Assembly: GCA_012270995.1 (NCBI GenBank)
Contig: JAAXHG010000166.1
Span: 57,511 to 121,510 of the forward strand
Length of the DNA stretch: 64,000 nucleotides
Source: Vicinamibacteraceae bacterium
GTDB lineage: Bacteria; Acidobacteriota; Thermoanaerobaculia; Multivoradales; Multivoraceae
Reading direction: 5' to 3'
Below, one piece after another: positions 1 through 9,063 of the stretch; position 1 is the stretch's first letter; each line of letters starts with the position of its first letter. The notes beneath the pieces are model-generated. The model worked only from the letters and a program-made list of their open reading frames with translations. It made no database searches and had not been told where the DNA came from. The translations under genes were made by a program, and so were the position numbers.

Positions 1-1079
1 AGGCTGACGTCGTACGGGTCGCCGCCGAGCAGGCGCTCCGAGTAGGCGTCATCGAACTCGCTGACGCCCACGAAGAACCAGAACCTGTCCCGACGGAGCG
101 GGCCGCCGGCCGAGAACTCGTAGCCGTCGCTGGAACCGGCCCACTCGTCGGAACCGGGCAGGCAGGCCTCGCGGTTGATCGTCGAGACCTCCTCGACGAT
201 GCTGGGCGGAATCGCGCCGCGGCCCTGGTCCCGTTCGTCTCCGTGGCAGCGCTTGAACCAATCGACCGGGTATGGGCGGTTCCGGCGTTCCGCCAGCGAG
301 GGCTGGTCCTTGTACTCCGCGCCCCAGTCAACGCGCTGGTGATTCCAGAGGATGTCGGCGTGCCAGCGGTTGGTGCCCGACTTGACGATGACGTTGGTGG
401 ATGAACCGATGTAGCGGCCGTACTCGGCGGACGAGCCGCCTGCTTCCATCGACACCTCGGTGACGGCGGTGGTCGGCAGGAAGACGCGGCTGCCGCCGAA
501 CTTGGCGAAGGTCGTGTCGACGCCGTCGACGTAGACGCCCTGGTCGGCGAAGTGGGTGCCGTTGACGGACGGCCGCGTCTGCTGGATGTCGTCGTTCTCC
601 GCGTCGGCGGTGACGCCCGGCAGGGCGTTGATCACGCCGTAGTACGTGCGCGTCGTTCCCGCCGTTTGTTCACCGATCTCGGACGTCACGGTGCTGCCCG
701 CGGTGACGTTGAACTTGTCGACCATGGGCGTCTGGGCCGTGACGTCGACGACGCCGCCTTCGACCGCCGCCTGCAGGGTGAGGTCGACGGACTTGCGGTC
801 GCCGGCCGCGGCGTGGAAGTTCGCCTGAGCGTCGCCCAGACCCTCCAGTTCCGCTTTCAGGTCATAGGTGTCGGGAACGACGCCGACGAACCGGTACTGA
901 CCGTTCTCGTCCGTGACCGTGAACTTGTCGCCGCGACCACTGGAGAGTGTGACGCTGACGCCCGGTAGGGCAGAGCCTCCCGGGTCGACGATGGTGCCGC
1001 TGACGGTAGCGGTTTCCGGTGCGTCGGCAAACGCGCTGGCCGGGACCAGCAACATCAGGATCACTGCGAGACGCTTCAT
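1..1079 (-). CDS. TonB-dependent receptor, Oar-like, copy 1 (C-terminus beyond window)
   Basis: Outer-membrane TonB-dependent receptor; only the first ~359 residues are visible because the gene runs off the left edge. It begins MKRLAVILMLLVP, a signal peptide ending near FADA, followed by a carboxypeptidase-regulatory-like beta-sandwich (about residues 25-110, with TDENGQYRFVGVVPD) and a plug domain containing DDIQQTRPSVNG and YIGSSTNVIVKSGTNR. These match the two paralogues immediately upstream almost residue for residue. The ATG is preceded by GAGGAGG at 5 nt spacing, and a promoter-like TTGAGA-N16-TATAGT lies at 1121-1148. This domain order is typical of Oar-like receptors common in Acidobacteriota. 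The substrate is unknown; peptides or glycans are the usual guesses for this type. Confidence 0.9.
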   Translation of the reverse strand, partial: MKRLAVILMLLVPASAFADAPETATVSGTIVDPGGSALPGVSVTLSSGRGDKFTVTDENGQYRFVGVVPDTYDLKAELEGLGDAQANFHAAAGDRKSVDLTLQAAVEGGVVDVTAQTPMVDKFNVTAGSTVTSEIGEQTAGTTRTYYGVINALPGVTADAENDDIQQTRPSVNGTHFADQGVYVDGVDTTFAKFGGSRVFLPTTAVTEVSMEAGGSSAEYGRYIGSSTNVIVKSGTNRWHADILWNHQRVDWGAEYKDQPSLAERRNRPYPVDWFKRCHGDERDQGRGAIPPSIVEEVSTINREACLPGSDEWAGSSDGYEFSAGGPLRRDRFWFFVGVSEFDDAYSERLLGGDPYDVS

Positions 1080-1120
1080 GAGCTCCTCCTCGGATCTGGT
1101 CGTTGGGGTACGTGGTTCGC

Positions 1121-1148
1121 ACTATACGGCGGGACCGCCGGTTCTCAA
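1121..1148 (-). promoter_or_regulatory. Sigma70-type promoter of receptor copy 1
   Basis: On the minus strand TTGAGA (1148-1143) and TATAGT (1126-1121) are separated by 16 nt and lie about 40 nt upstream of the ATG at 1079. The same box and spacing recur before copy 2, which supports a real promoter. Confidence 0.6.
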
Positions 1149-1210
1149 AACGCCGCGGATAGGGATCCAGAATGTTGGACAGGCCCTGCCGGCCGCTCGT
1201 TGCGGCGAAG

Positions 1211-1242
1211 AGAAAAGGGGAGAGAGCCGAAGCCCTCTCCCC
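1211..1242 (-). terminator. Rho-independent terminator after receptor copy 2
   Basis: An 8-bp perfect stem (GGGGAGAG with CTCTCCCC) closed by a short inner GC pair and a CGAA/TTCG-type loop. On the minus strand it is followed by TTTTCT. It lies 50-80 nt past the stop at 1293 and separates copies 1 and 2. A near-identical element follows copy 3. Confidence 0.85.
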
Positions 1243-1292
1243 TTGATTCCGGTGAACCAAGGGCCGGCGTCCCTGGGTTCTGGAGTCCGGTT

Positions 1293-4200
1293 CTAGAACC
1301 GGAACTTGATGTTGGCGCGGATCTGCCGCGGGCGCTGGAAGAATCGGCGCACGGGGTAGACCTCGCCTCGACCGTCCCAGTCCCGACGGCGCTGCTGGTT
1401 GGTCGCGTTCAGGACCTCGACCCGGAGCTCGCCGCGAACATCCCGGTAGCCCATGGGGAAGCCCCAGGCGCCACTCAGGTTGACCGTGTACTCATCCGAG
1501 GTCCGGTGCCCTTCGGCGCCCGCAGGGAACAGCCGAACGCCGATGCCGGAGTTCGCCGTACCCGGCCGCGCGTCACTGGTCGGGTCGGAGGGCGTGATCG
1601 GCGGGCAGGTCCGGAGACCGGAAGGCCTCGCGCCCGGGGCGCAGGTCTTCGCGGCGCCGACGCCCGCGCCTTCCGACCGGTACCAGGGGGTGCCGGTCTG
1701 GAAGGTCAGGTGACCACCCAGCGTCAGATCCTGGTTGCCGATCCGCCAGGTCTTGAACCCGAAGGAGTTGTAGATCCAGGTGCGGTCGTACACGTGGTTC
1801 GGACCGCGCTGGTTGATCATGCTGCCCGGTATGCCGATGAAGTTGCTCAGCCGCGCGTAGCAGTCCTCGGGGAATGTCCTCGTCCTGCCGGTGCGGCGAT
1901 CAGGTTCCGTCTGGCTTTCCTGACAGTCCTCGAGGTGGCCCTCGCCGAGGTTCACGTGAGCCAGCTCCAGGTAGCCGCTGTCCGTGTTGTTCCACCAGAC
2001 GCCGCCGCCCGTCGTGTCCGTCTCGGACCAGGCCACGTTGTTGTAGAGCGCCCAGCCGTCGGCGAAGCGGCGGTTCAACTGGATCTGCAGACCCCGGTAG
2101 GCGTTCTTCGCCGGGTCGGCGTTGGCAAGGGCTTCACGGTTGACGGCGCTCGTGCGGTCGGCCTCATCAAAGCCGGCTGCCGCCCACCGTTCCCTTCTCG
2201 CGTCGTCGAAGGCGAGAACGATCTTCTCCAGGTCGTGGTAGTTCTCCGTGATGCCGATGTTGCGGCCCCGGTAGTCGAGCTGGAAGTTAGAGAACATCAT
2301 GTCCTGCAACTGCCAGTCGATGTACTTGACATCCAGCGCCCAGTTCGGGCGGAACTGCCACTCGAGGCCGAGGATCGCCTCCTGCTTGTAGTAGGTCTGG
2401 ATATCGAAGTCGAAGTAGCCCTCCTGGACCGCGTCCCACATCAGGCCGGGCTGCGCCAGCTCCCAGGACAGGTTGTAGCCGGGGATTCCCTGGCCCACCG
2501 TGTCGTTGCGGATCGTGTCGCGCCGCGAGGGGTGGTTGCAGTCGTAGCTGATGTAGCCGACGGACCTGAGGTAGTTCATGCCGCCGACATCCCCCGGATC
2601 ACAAAAGAGAAAGACCTCCCGGCCCTCGTACCCGTTCCACAGGTCGTGCATGCTGGGCCTTGCCACGTCGCCGCCGGAGATCCACGCCTGGTTCAGCATC
2701 GCGTGATACTGGCCCCACGTGGCGTTGAGCAGCAGCGCGCCGTCACCCTTCACGTCGTAGGAGATGTTGATCCGCGGATCGACGTAGGTGTCGTCCACGA
2801 CCTGACGCCGGACATCGTTCCAGGCCTCCTGGGTCTCGGCCCGCAGTCCGAGATTGATCACCCAGTGGTCGCCGATCGTGAAGCGATCGCGGATGTAGAA
2901 GCCGATGTCGCGGACTTCCGTGTCGCCCGAGCCGCGCCCGACGCAGGTGCCGATCGTGCGGACGATCTCGCCGTTCACGCGCTCGATCTGGGTCGGTCGA
3001 TGCGGCAGACCGTCGGTGTGATTGCCCTCGCAGGTCAGGAGCGGCGAGTTGTAGTCGACGAAGTAGCAACCGCGGCCCCTCGTCGTGGCGCCGAGGAAGT
3101 TCGGGTTCTCGGGCGACGTGGTGTAGCCCCGCAGCAGGGAGCACGCATCGTCCTCCATCGTCCCGGCCTGGTAGTAGCCGAAAGGGTTGGTGGCGTCGAA
3201 GCCCCAGCCGTTGAACAGCGGCACGCGGGCGTTCTCGCCCTCCCACTTCGTGTCCTGGTAGTCGATCCCGTACTTCAACTCGTGGTTGGCGCCGACGAAC
3301 TGGGTCAGGCCGACGTTGGCCTGCTCGCGCGGGAAGGCGTTGAAACCGAAACCGTCGGAGAGGATCCAGCCGTTGTGCCAGGCCTCCAGGTTCTCGTTGT
3401 CCCGGTACACGTTGTAGTTGTTGCCGGGATAGAAGATGCCCAGGGCCGGGTTGAACGGGAAACGCAGCGGGTAGCTCGTGTCGCCGCCCGAGGTGTTCGT
3501 CGCCATGTGACCTGCGATCGGACCGCGGTCGAGCGACTTCGCCTGCAGGCAGGTTTCCACCATGTTGGCCGAGGCCGCGGGGAAGTTGTCCTGCGCCAGC
3601 CACTCGAGGATGGGAATCCCGTCGACACTGAGGACTTCGGGGTTCTCCTGCTCGAGCTTGTTGTAGCAGGCGAGGTACTTGTTCTCCTGCGTCTCCTGCT
3701 GGGCGATCTTCGCCTCCAGGAACCAGTTGCCGGAGATCGCGTAGTTCCAGTTGACCGTCGACAGCACGCTGTCGTTCTCGTGCGGCGTCGGTGTCCAGTA
3801 GTCCGACGAGGGAATGTGGAAGTAGTTCCGGAAGGCGGGCGTGTCGATCGCCGAAGCGGCGAAGGAGTGCTCCGCGGTGGGCTGGAAGTTCAGCTTGAAG
3901 ATGCGCGCGTCGTTGAACAGGCTGATGTCGTACGGATCGCCGCCGATCAGCCGCTCGGAGTACGCGTCGTCGAACTCGCTGACGCCCAGGAAGAACCAAG
4001 CCTTGTCGCGGCGGATCGGACCGCCGGCCGAGAATTCGTAGCCGTCGGAGGCGCCGGCCCACTCGTCGCTGCCGGGCAGGCAGGGCTCGCGATTCGTCGT
4101 GAACAGCTCCGAACTCAGGTCGCCGGCGGGGATCTTCCCGCGTCCCGCGTCCCGTTCGTCGCCGTGGCAGCGTTTGAACCAGTCGGCCGGATACGGCTTG

Positions 4201-5000
4201 TTCTGCCGTTCCGCGATCGACGGCTGGTCCTTGTAGTCGGCGCTCCAGTCGATCGCCTGGCGCTGCCAGAGTACGTCGGCGTGCCACCGGTTGGTCCCCG
4301 ACTTGACGATCACGTTGGTCGACGAGCCGATGTAGCGGCCGTACTCCGCGGAGGAGCCGCCGGCTTCCATGGACACTTCGGTGACCGCGGTGGTGGGAAG
4401 GAAGACTCGGCTGCCGCCGAACTTGGCGAACGTCGTATCGACACCGTCGATGTAGACGCCCTGGTCGGCGAAGTGGGTTCCGTTGACCGACGGCCGCGTC
4501 TGCTGGATGTCGTCGTTCTCCGCGTCGGCGGTGACGCCCGGCAGAGCGTTGATCACGCCGTAGTACGTGCGCGTCGTGCCTGCCGTCTGCTCGCCGATCT
4601 CGGAGGTCACGGTGCTGCCCGCGGTGACGTTGAACTTGTCGACCATGGGAGTTTCGCCGGTGACTTCGACGACGCCGCCCTCGACTGCCGCCTGCAGCGT
4701 CAGGTCGATGGACTTCCGGTCGCCGGCCGCGGCGTGGAACTCGGCCTGGGCCGTGCCCAGTCCCTGCAGTTCCGCCAACAGCGTGTAGCCGTCCGGGACG
4801 ACCCCGACGAAGCGGAAGTTCCCGTTCTCGTCCGTGAGCGTGAACTTGTCGCCACGCTCGCTGGACAGGGTGATGCTGACCCCGGGAAGGGCAGAGCCTC
4901 CGGGATCAACGATGGTGCCACTGACGGTTGCCGTTTCCGGCGCATCGGCGAACAGGCCGACCGGAACCAGCAGCATCAGAGCCACTGCGAGTCGCTTCAT
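1293..5000 (-). CDS. TonB-dependent receptor, Oar-like, copy 2
   Basis: Complete 1235-residue outer-membrane receptor. Signal peptide at residues 1-19 (MKRLAVALMLLVPVGLFADA), carboxypeptidase-regulatory-like domain about 22-110, plug about 120-230 (DQGVYIDGVDTTFAKFGGS), then a long beta-barrel. The C-terminus IRANIKFRF ends in phenylalanine, as expected for BAM recognition. It is a tandem paralogue of the genes at 1-1079 and 5247-8876; all three share the N-terminal 230 residues and many barrel blocks, such as GWILSDGFGFNAFPREQANVG. GAGGAGG sits 5 nt before the ATG, a consensus-like promoter lies at 5042-5069 and a terminator at 1211-1242, so it looks like a single-gene transcript. Ligand unknown; no SusD-like partner is adjacent. 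Confidence 0.93.
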   Translation of the reverse strand: MKRLAVALMLLVPVGLFADAPETATVSGTIVDPGGSALPGVSITLSSERGDKFTLTDENGNFRFVGVVPDGYTLLAELQGLGTAQAEFHAAAGDRKSIDLTLQAAVEGGVVEVTGETPMVDKFNVTAGSTVTSEIGEQTAGTTRTYYGVINALPGVTADAENDDIQQTRPSVNGTHFADQGVYIDGVDTTFAKFGGSRVFLPTTAVTEVSMEAGGSSAEYGRYIGSSTNVIVKSGTNRWHADVLWQRQAIDWSADYKDQPSIAERQNKPYPADWFKRCHGDERDAGRGKIPAGDLSSELFTTNREPCLPGSDEWAGASDGYEFSAGGPIRRDKAWFFLGVSEFDDAYSERLIGGDPYDISLFNDARIFKLNFQPTAEHSFAASAIDTPAFRNYFHIPSSDYWTPTPHENDSVLSTVNWNYAISGNWFLEAKIAQQETQENKYLACYNKLEQENPEVLSVDGIPILEWLAQDNFPAASANMVETCLQAKSLDRGPIAGHMATNTSGGDTSYPLRFPFNPALGIFYPGNNYNVYRDNENLEAWHNGWILSDGFGFNAFPREQANVGLTQFVGANHELKYGIDYQDTKWEGENARVPLFNGWGFDATNPFGYYQAGTMEDDACSLLRGYTTSPENPNFLGATTRGRGCYFVDYNSPLLTCEGNHTDGLPHRPTQIERVNGEIVRTIGTCVGRGSGDTEVRDIGFYIRDRFTIGDHWVINLGLRAETQEAWNDVRRQVVDDTYVDPRINISYDVKGDGALLLNATWGQYHAMLNQAWISGGDVARPSMHDLWNGYEGREVFLFCDPGDVGGMNYLRSVGYISYDCNHPSRRDTIRNDTVGQGIPGYNLSWELAQPGLMWDAVQEGYFDFDIQTYYKQEAILGLEWQFRPNWALDVKYIDWQLQDMMFSNFQLDYRGRNIGITENYHDLEKIVLAFDDARRERWAAAGFDEADRTSAVNREALANADPAKNAYRGLQIQLNRRFADGWALYNNVAWSETDTTGGGVWWNNTDSGYLELAHVNLGEGHLEDCQESQTEPDRRTGRTRTFPEDCYARLSNFIGIPGSMINQRGPNHVYDRTWIYNSFGFKTWRIGNQDLTLGGHLTFQTGTPWYRSEGAGVGAAKTCAPGARPSGLRTCPPITPSDPTSDARPGTANSGIGVRLFPAGAEGHRTSDEYTVNLSGAWGFPMGYRDVRGELRVEVLNATNQQRRRDWDGRGEVYPVRRFFQRPRQIRANIKFRF

Positions 5001-5041
5001 AAGCTCCTCCTCGAATCAGGTTGTACGAAAACGTGAGAGGG

Positions 5042-5069
5042 ACTATATGACGGACCAACCGGATGTCAA
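5042..5069 (-). promoter_or_regulatory. Sigma70-type promoter of receptor copy 2
   Basis: Minus-strand TTGACA (5069-5064), 16-nt spacer, TATAGT (5047-5042), about 40 nt before the ATG at 5000. The -35 matches consensus and the -10 is one base off. An inverted repeat (CGGATCC/GGATCCG, 5102-5123) lies just upstream and could be an operator, but nothing else supports that. Confidence 0.75.
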
Positions 5070-5161
5070 GGAGCGGTTGATTGAGGCTACTGGCCTCTTG
5101 GCGGATCCGGGTTTCTGGATCCGGCGAGGTCCCGGCGGCGTTGCCGAGACGGGCGCCAAAG

Positions 5162-5193
5162 AAAAAGGGGAGAGAGCCGAAGCCCTCTCCCCC
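5162..5193 (-). terminator. Rho-independent terminator after receptor copy 3
   Basis: Same hairpin as at 1211-1242 (identical 26-nt core) with a slightly longer T tract on the minus strand. It follows the stop at 5247, so the duplicated unit includes the terminator. Confidence 0.87.
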
Positions 5194-5246
5194 TTGAATC
5201 CCGTTGAACGGCCGGCTCGAAGCCCGCCGTTCTCCGTGCTGCGGTG

Positions 5247-8200
5247 CTAGAAGCGCAACCTCAGCGAGGCGCGCACCTGGCGCGGACGCTGGAAGAAGCG
5301 CCGCACCGGGTACACCTGACCGTCGCCGCCCCAGGAGCGCCGCCGCTGCTGGTCGGTGGCGTTCAGGACATCGACGCGGACCTCACCTCGCGTGTCGCGG
5401 AAGCCCATCGGGAAGCCCCAAGTGCCGCTCAGGTTGATGGTGTACTCATCCGACGTGAACCGGCCCTGCGTGCCCGGAGGATGCAGGTTGAAGCTGACGC
5501 CGTCGTTGGGAGTGCCGGGCTTCGGATCGTTGGGATTCCGCTGGACCCGCTCCACACCCTCGAAGTTGATGGACGCGCCTTCAGTACGGACCCACGGCGT
5601 ACCCGTCTGGAAGCTCAGATGGCCGCCCAGCGTCAGGTCGTGGCCGGCCACTCGCCAAGTCTTGAAACCAAACGAGTTGTAGATCCAGGTCCGGTCGTAG
5701 GTGCTGTTGAGTCCGCGACGGTTGATCATCGACACGGGATAGCCAAGCCACGGCGTCAGTGCCTGAGTGCAGTCCACCGGGAAGAGCTCGGTGCGGCCGG
5801 TGCGACGGTCGGGAACCGTCTGGCCGGCGTTGCACTGCTCGATGTGTCCCTCCGTCAGGACAACGCTCAGGTTCTCGAGGTAGCTGCTGTTCGTGTTGTT
5901 CCACCAGGCGCCGGCGCCGGTCGTGTCGGTTTCCGACCAGGACACGTTGTTGTACAGGGCCCAGCCATCGGCGAAGCGCCGGTTGAGCTGGATCTGCAGA
6001 CCGCGGTAGGAGTTCCTGGCTGGAGCGGCCTGGGCCAGAGCCTCGTCGTTGAGGTTCCGTTCCTGACCCAGGGCTTCGCGGGCGTCCGCCGTGGCGGTCA
6101 CGATGTTGATCAGATCGTGGTAGTTGCCCGTGATGAAGATGTTCCGCGACTGATGGTCGTACTGGGTGTTGGAGAACATCATGTCCTGCATCTTCCAGTC
6201 GATGTACTTCACGTCGAGCGCCCAGTCGTCCGCGAACTGCCACTCCAGGCCGATGATGAGATCGTCCCGGTAGTACGGGTCGATGTCGTGGTCCCAGAGT
6301 TCACAGTTGACCCCGGCGACGTCGCCATCCCCCTGGCAGGGGCGAACCGCATCCCACATCAGGCCCGGAACCAGCGTGCTCCAGGCGAAGTTGTATCCCG
6401 GAAGCGCCGCGCCTACCGTACCCGCCTTCCGCGTGTCTTCACGGTCGGGGACGGGGCAAAAGACCCTGGCCTCGATCGGGTCGCAGAACAACCAGACCTC
6501 GTAGCCCTCGTAGCCGTTCCACTGGTCGTGCATCCCGCCGGCGGTATCGCCGCCGCCGGAGATCCACGCCTGATTCAGCATCGCGTGGTACTGGCCCCAG
6601 TTCGCCGTGAACAGCAGCCGGCCGTCGCCCTTCACGTCGTAGGAGATGCTGACCCGGGGATCGATGTAGGTCGCGTCCACCACCTTGCGGCGAACGTCGT
6701 TCCAGGCCTCCTGGATCTCGCCGCGAACGCCGATGTTGAAGGTCCAGTGGTCGCCGACGGTGAAGCGGTCCCTGATGTAGAGGGCCGTATCCGCCACTTC
6801 GGCGTCTCCGGTTCCACGCCCGATGCAGCTCGTCCGGTGGCTCCAGGGTGTCCGATGGATCTCGCCGTCCACCCGCGTGATCTCGACCGGGGTGAGCTCC
6901 GAGCCGACATCGCCCTGACAACTCAACTTGGGCGAGTTGTAGTCGACATAGGTGCAGCCGCGGCCGCGGGTCGTCAAGCCGGACCAGTGAGGGTTGTCGG
7001 GGCTCGTCCCGACGTTGCGGGTGAGGGAGCAACTGTCATTGCCCAAGCCGCCCGCGCCGCCGTACCCGAAGGGGTTGTACGAGTCGTAGCCCCACCCGTT
7101 CATGAACGAGGTGCGGGCGTTCTCGCCTTCCCACTTCGTGTCCTGGTAGTCCATGCCGTACTTCAGTTCGTGGTTGGCGCCGACGAACTGGGTCAGGCCG
7201 ACGTTCGCCTGCTCGCGCGGGAAGGCGTTGAAGCCGAAGCCGTCAGAGAGAATCCAGCCGTTGTGCCAGGCGCCGAGGTTCTCGCCGTCGACGTAGACGT
7301 TGTAGTTGTTGCCCGGCCAGAAGAAGCCCCGGCTCGGGTTGAACGGGAACCGCAGCGGGAAGCTCATGTCGCCGCCCGAAGTGTCCAGTTCGGAGTGGCC
7401 CGCTTCGGGACCGCGGTCGAGCGCCTTCGCCTGGAGGCAGGTGGTGACCATGTCGGCCGGAACCTCGGGCAGGTGGCTGAGGCCGAGCCAGTCGAGGATC
7501 GGCTGGTCGCCCACGCTGAGGACCTCCGGGTTCTCCAGGGCCAGCGTGTTGTGGCAACCGAGGTACTTGTTCTCCTGGGTCTCCTGCTGCGCCAGTTTGG
7601 CCTCGAGGAACCAGTTGGACGAGATGCCCCAGTTCCAGTTGATCGTCGCCAGCTCGCTGTCGTTCTCGTGCGGCGTCGGCGTCCAGTAGTCGAAGGACTG
7701 CGGGTTGAAGTAGTTCCTGAAAGTCGGGGTCTCGATCCAGGAGGCGTTCATCGAATGGGCGTTGCTCGCCTGCAGGTTCAGCTTCAGGATGCGGGTGTCG
7801 TCGAACAGGCTGACGTCGTACGGATCACCGCCGACCAGCCGCTCCGAGTACGCGTCGTCGAACTCGCTGTAGCCGGTGTAGAACCAGAACTTGTCGCGCG
7901 CGATCGGTCCGCCGAACGAAACCTCGAAGCCGTCGCTGGCGCCGGCCCACTCGGAGCCGCCTGGACGGCAGGGCTCCAACTCGCGGGAGCCGTCCGTGCC
8001 GCCGGGAATCAGCCCGCGTCCCTGGTCGCGCTCGTCGCCGTGACAGCGCCTGAACCAGTCGGCCGGGTACGGCTTGTTCGTCCTCTCGGTGAGCGACGGC
8101 TGATCCTTGTAGTCGGCGCCCCAGTCGATTCGCTGGTGGTTCCAGAGTGCGTCGCCGTGGAACCGGTTCGTGCCCGACTTGACGATCACGTTCGTCTGGG

Positions 8201-8876
8201 AGCCCACGTAGCGGCCGTACTCGGCGGACGATCCGCCCCCTTCCATGGAGACTTCGGTGAGCGCCGTCGTCGGTACCCGGACCCGGCTGCCGCCGAACTT
8301 GGCGAAAGTCGTATCGACGCCGTCGATGAACACCCCCTGGTCGGCGAAGTGCGCGCCGTTGACCGAGGGACGGGTCTGCTGGATGTCGTCGTTCTGCGCG
8401 TCGGAGGTGACGCCGGGCAGGGCGTTGATGACGCCGTAGTACGTGCGGGTGACGCCGCCGATCTGGTCGCCGATCTCGCCCGCGACCGTGCTGCCCGCAG
8501 TGACGTTGAACTTGTCGACCATGGGCGCCTCGCTGGTCACCGTGACCTCGCCCTCGACTGCTGCCTGCAGAGTGATGTTCAGTTCTCTTCGGTCGCCCGC
8601 GGCGGCGCGCAGTTGCGCGGTCGCCTCGCCGAGACCTTCGAGCGTCGCGTTCAAGGTGTACTCACCCGGGGCGACCCCGACGAAGCGGTAGGCGCCGTTC
8701 TCGTCGGTGATGCCGAACTTGTCCCCGCGGTCGCCGCTCAGCGTGACGCTCACGCCGGGCAGCGGGGAACCGCCGGGGTCCACTACCTGGCCGCTGATCG
8801 TCGCCGTCTCCGGCGCGTCGGCAAGAGCGCCGACGGGCAGAAGCAGCACCAACGCGGCCGCGAAAAGTCGCTTCAT
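5247..8876 (-). CDS. TonB-dependent receptor, Oar-like, copy 3
   Basis: Complete receptor of 1209 residues, homologous to the two downstream copies throughout: signal peptide ending ALADA, carboxypeptidase-regulatory-like domain, plug, barrel, and C-terminal RASLRLRF ending in phenylalanine. An ATG nine bases upstream (8885) abuts AAGGAGG with no spacing, whereas the ATG at 8876 has 9-nt spacing and gives MKRL as in the paralogues, so I prefer 8876. The barrel loops differ more from copies 1 and 2 than the N-terminal half does. It would import or bind a ligand at the outer membrane using TonB energy; the ligand is unknown. A TTGACA at 8953-8958 with a weak -10 (GAGGAT) lies upstream. Confidence 0.92.
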   Translation of the reverse strand: MKRLFAAALVLLLPVGALADAPETATISGQVVDPGGSPLPGVSVTLSGDRGDKFGITDENGAYRFVGVAPGEYTLNATLEGLGEATAQLRAAAGDRRELNITLQAAVEGEVTVTSEAPMVDKFNVTAGSTVAGEIGDQIGGVTRTYYGVINALPGVTSDAQNDDIQQTRPSVNGAHFADQGVFIDGVDTTFAKFGGSRVRVPTTALTEVSMEGGGSSAEYGRYVGSQTNVIVKSGTNRFHGDALWNHQRIDWGADYKDQPSLTERTNKPYPADWFRRCHGDERDQGRGLIPGGTDGSRELEPCRPGGSEWAGASDGFEVSFGGPIARDKFWFYTGYSEFDDAYSERLVGGDPYDVSLFDDTRILKLNLQASNAHSMNASWIETPTFRNYFNPQSFDYWTPTPHENDSELATINWNWGISSNWFLEAKLAQQETQENKYLGCHNTLALENPEVLSVGDQPILDWLGLSHLPEVPADMVTTCLQAKALDRGPEAGHSELDTSGGDMSFPLRFPFNPSRGFFWPGNNYNVYVDGENLGAWHNGWILSDGFGFNAFPREQANVGLTQFVGANHELKYGMDYQDTKWEGENARTSFMNGWGYDSYNPFGYGGAGGLGNDSCSLTRNVGTSPDNPHWSGLTTRGRGCTYVDYNSPKLSCQGDVGSELTPVEITRVDGEIHRTPWSHRTSCIGRGTGDAEVADTALYIRDRFTVGDHWTFNIGVRGEIQEAWNDVRRKVVDATYIDPRVSISYDVKGDGRLLFTANWGQYHAMLNQAWISGGGDTAGGMHDQWNGYEGYEVWLFCDPIEARVFCPVPDREDTRKAGTVGAALPGYNFAWSTLVPGLMWDAVRPCQGDGDVAGVNCELWDHDIDPYYRDDLIIGLEWQFADDWALDVKYIDWKMQDMMFSNTQYDHQSRNIFITGNYHDLINIVTATADAREALGQERNLNDEALAQAAPARNSYRGLQIQLNRRFADGWALYNNVSWSETDTTGAGAWWNNTNSSYLENLSVVLTEGHIEQCNAGQTVPDRRTGRTELFPVDCTQALTPWLGYPVSMINRRGLNSTYDRTWIYNSFGFKTWRVAGHDLTLGGHLSFQTGTPWVRTEGASINFEGVERVQRNPNDPKPGTPNDGVSFNLHPPGTQGRFTSDEYTINLSGTWGFPMGFRDTRGEVRVDVLNATDQQRRRSWGGDGQVYPVRRFFQRPRQVRASLRLRF

Positions 8877-8929
8877 CGAGATCATCCTCCTTGGTCGGTT
8901 CGATGAGATGCGGATAAAGAAAGCGGGGC

Positions 8930-8958
8930 ATCCTCACCGAGTCCCGGCGCGATGTCAA
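8930..8958 (-). promoter_or_regulatory. Possible promoter of receptor copy 3
   Basis: Minus-strand TTGACA (8958-8953), then 17 nt, then GAGGAT (8935-8930). The -35 is perfect but the -10 is poor, unlike copies 1 and 2. The position upstream of the strong AAGGAGG site is reasonable. Confidence 0.4.
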
Positions 8959-9063
8959 ATCGGGTCGGCTCGTAGGTCGAGGAGGGCGTTTGGATTCAAG
9001 TTGTTGGTTCGGCGTCCAGCGTCTTGAAGAGCTCGCGCGGACTCTCGGAGCGGGGCTCGAGGG

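Noticed and set aside
1200..5036. 1278-residue open frame on the plus strand opposite receptor copy 2
   Set aside because: It mirrors the minus-strand receptor codon by codon, has arginine/valine-biased nonsense composition and no recognisable domain; the same happens opposite copy 3 (5244-8906).
8877..8885. ATG at 8885 as the start of receptor copy 3
   Set aside because: The AAGGAGG site abuts it with no spacing; ATG 8876 has 9-nt spacing and aligns with the paralogues.
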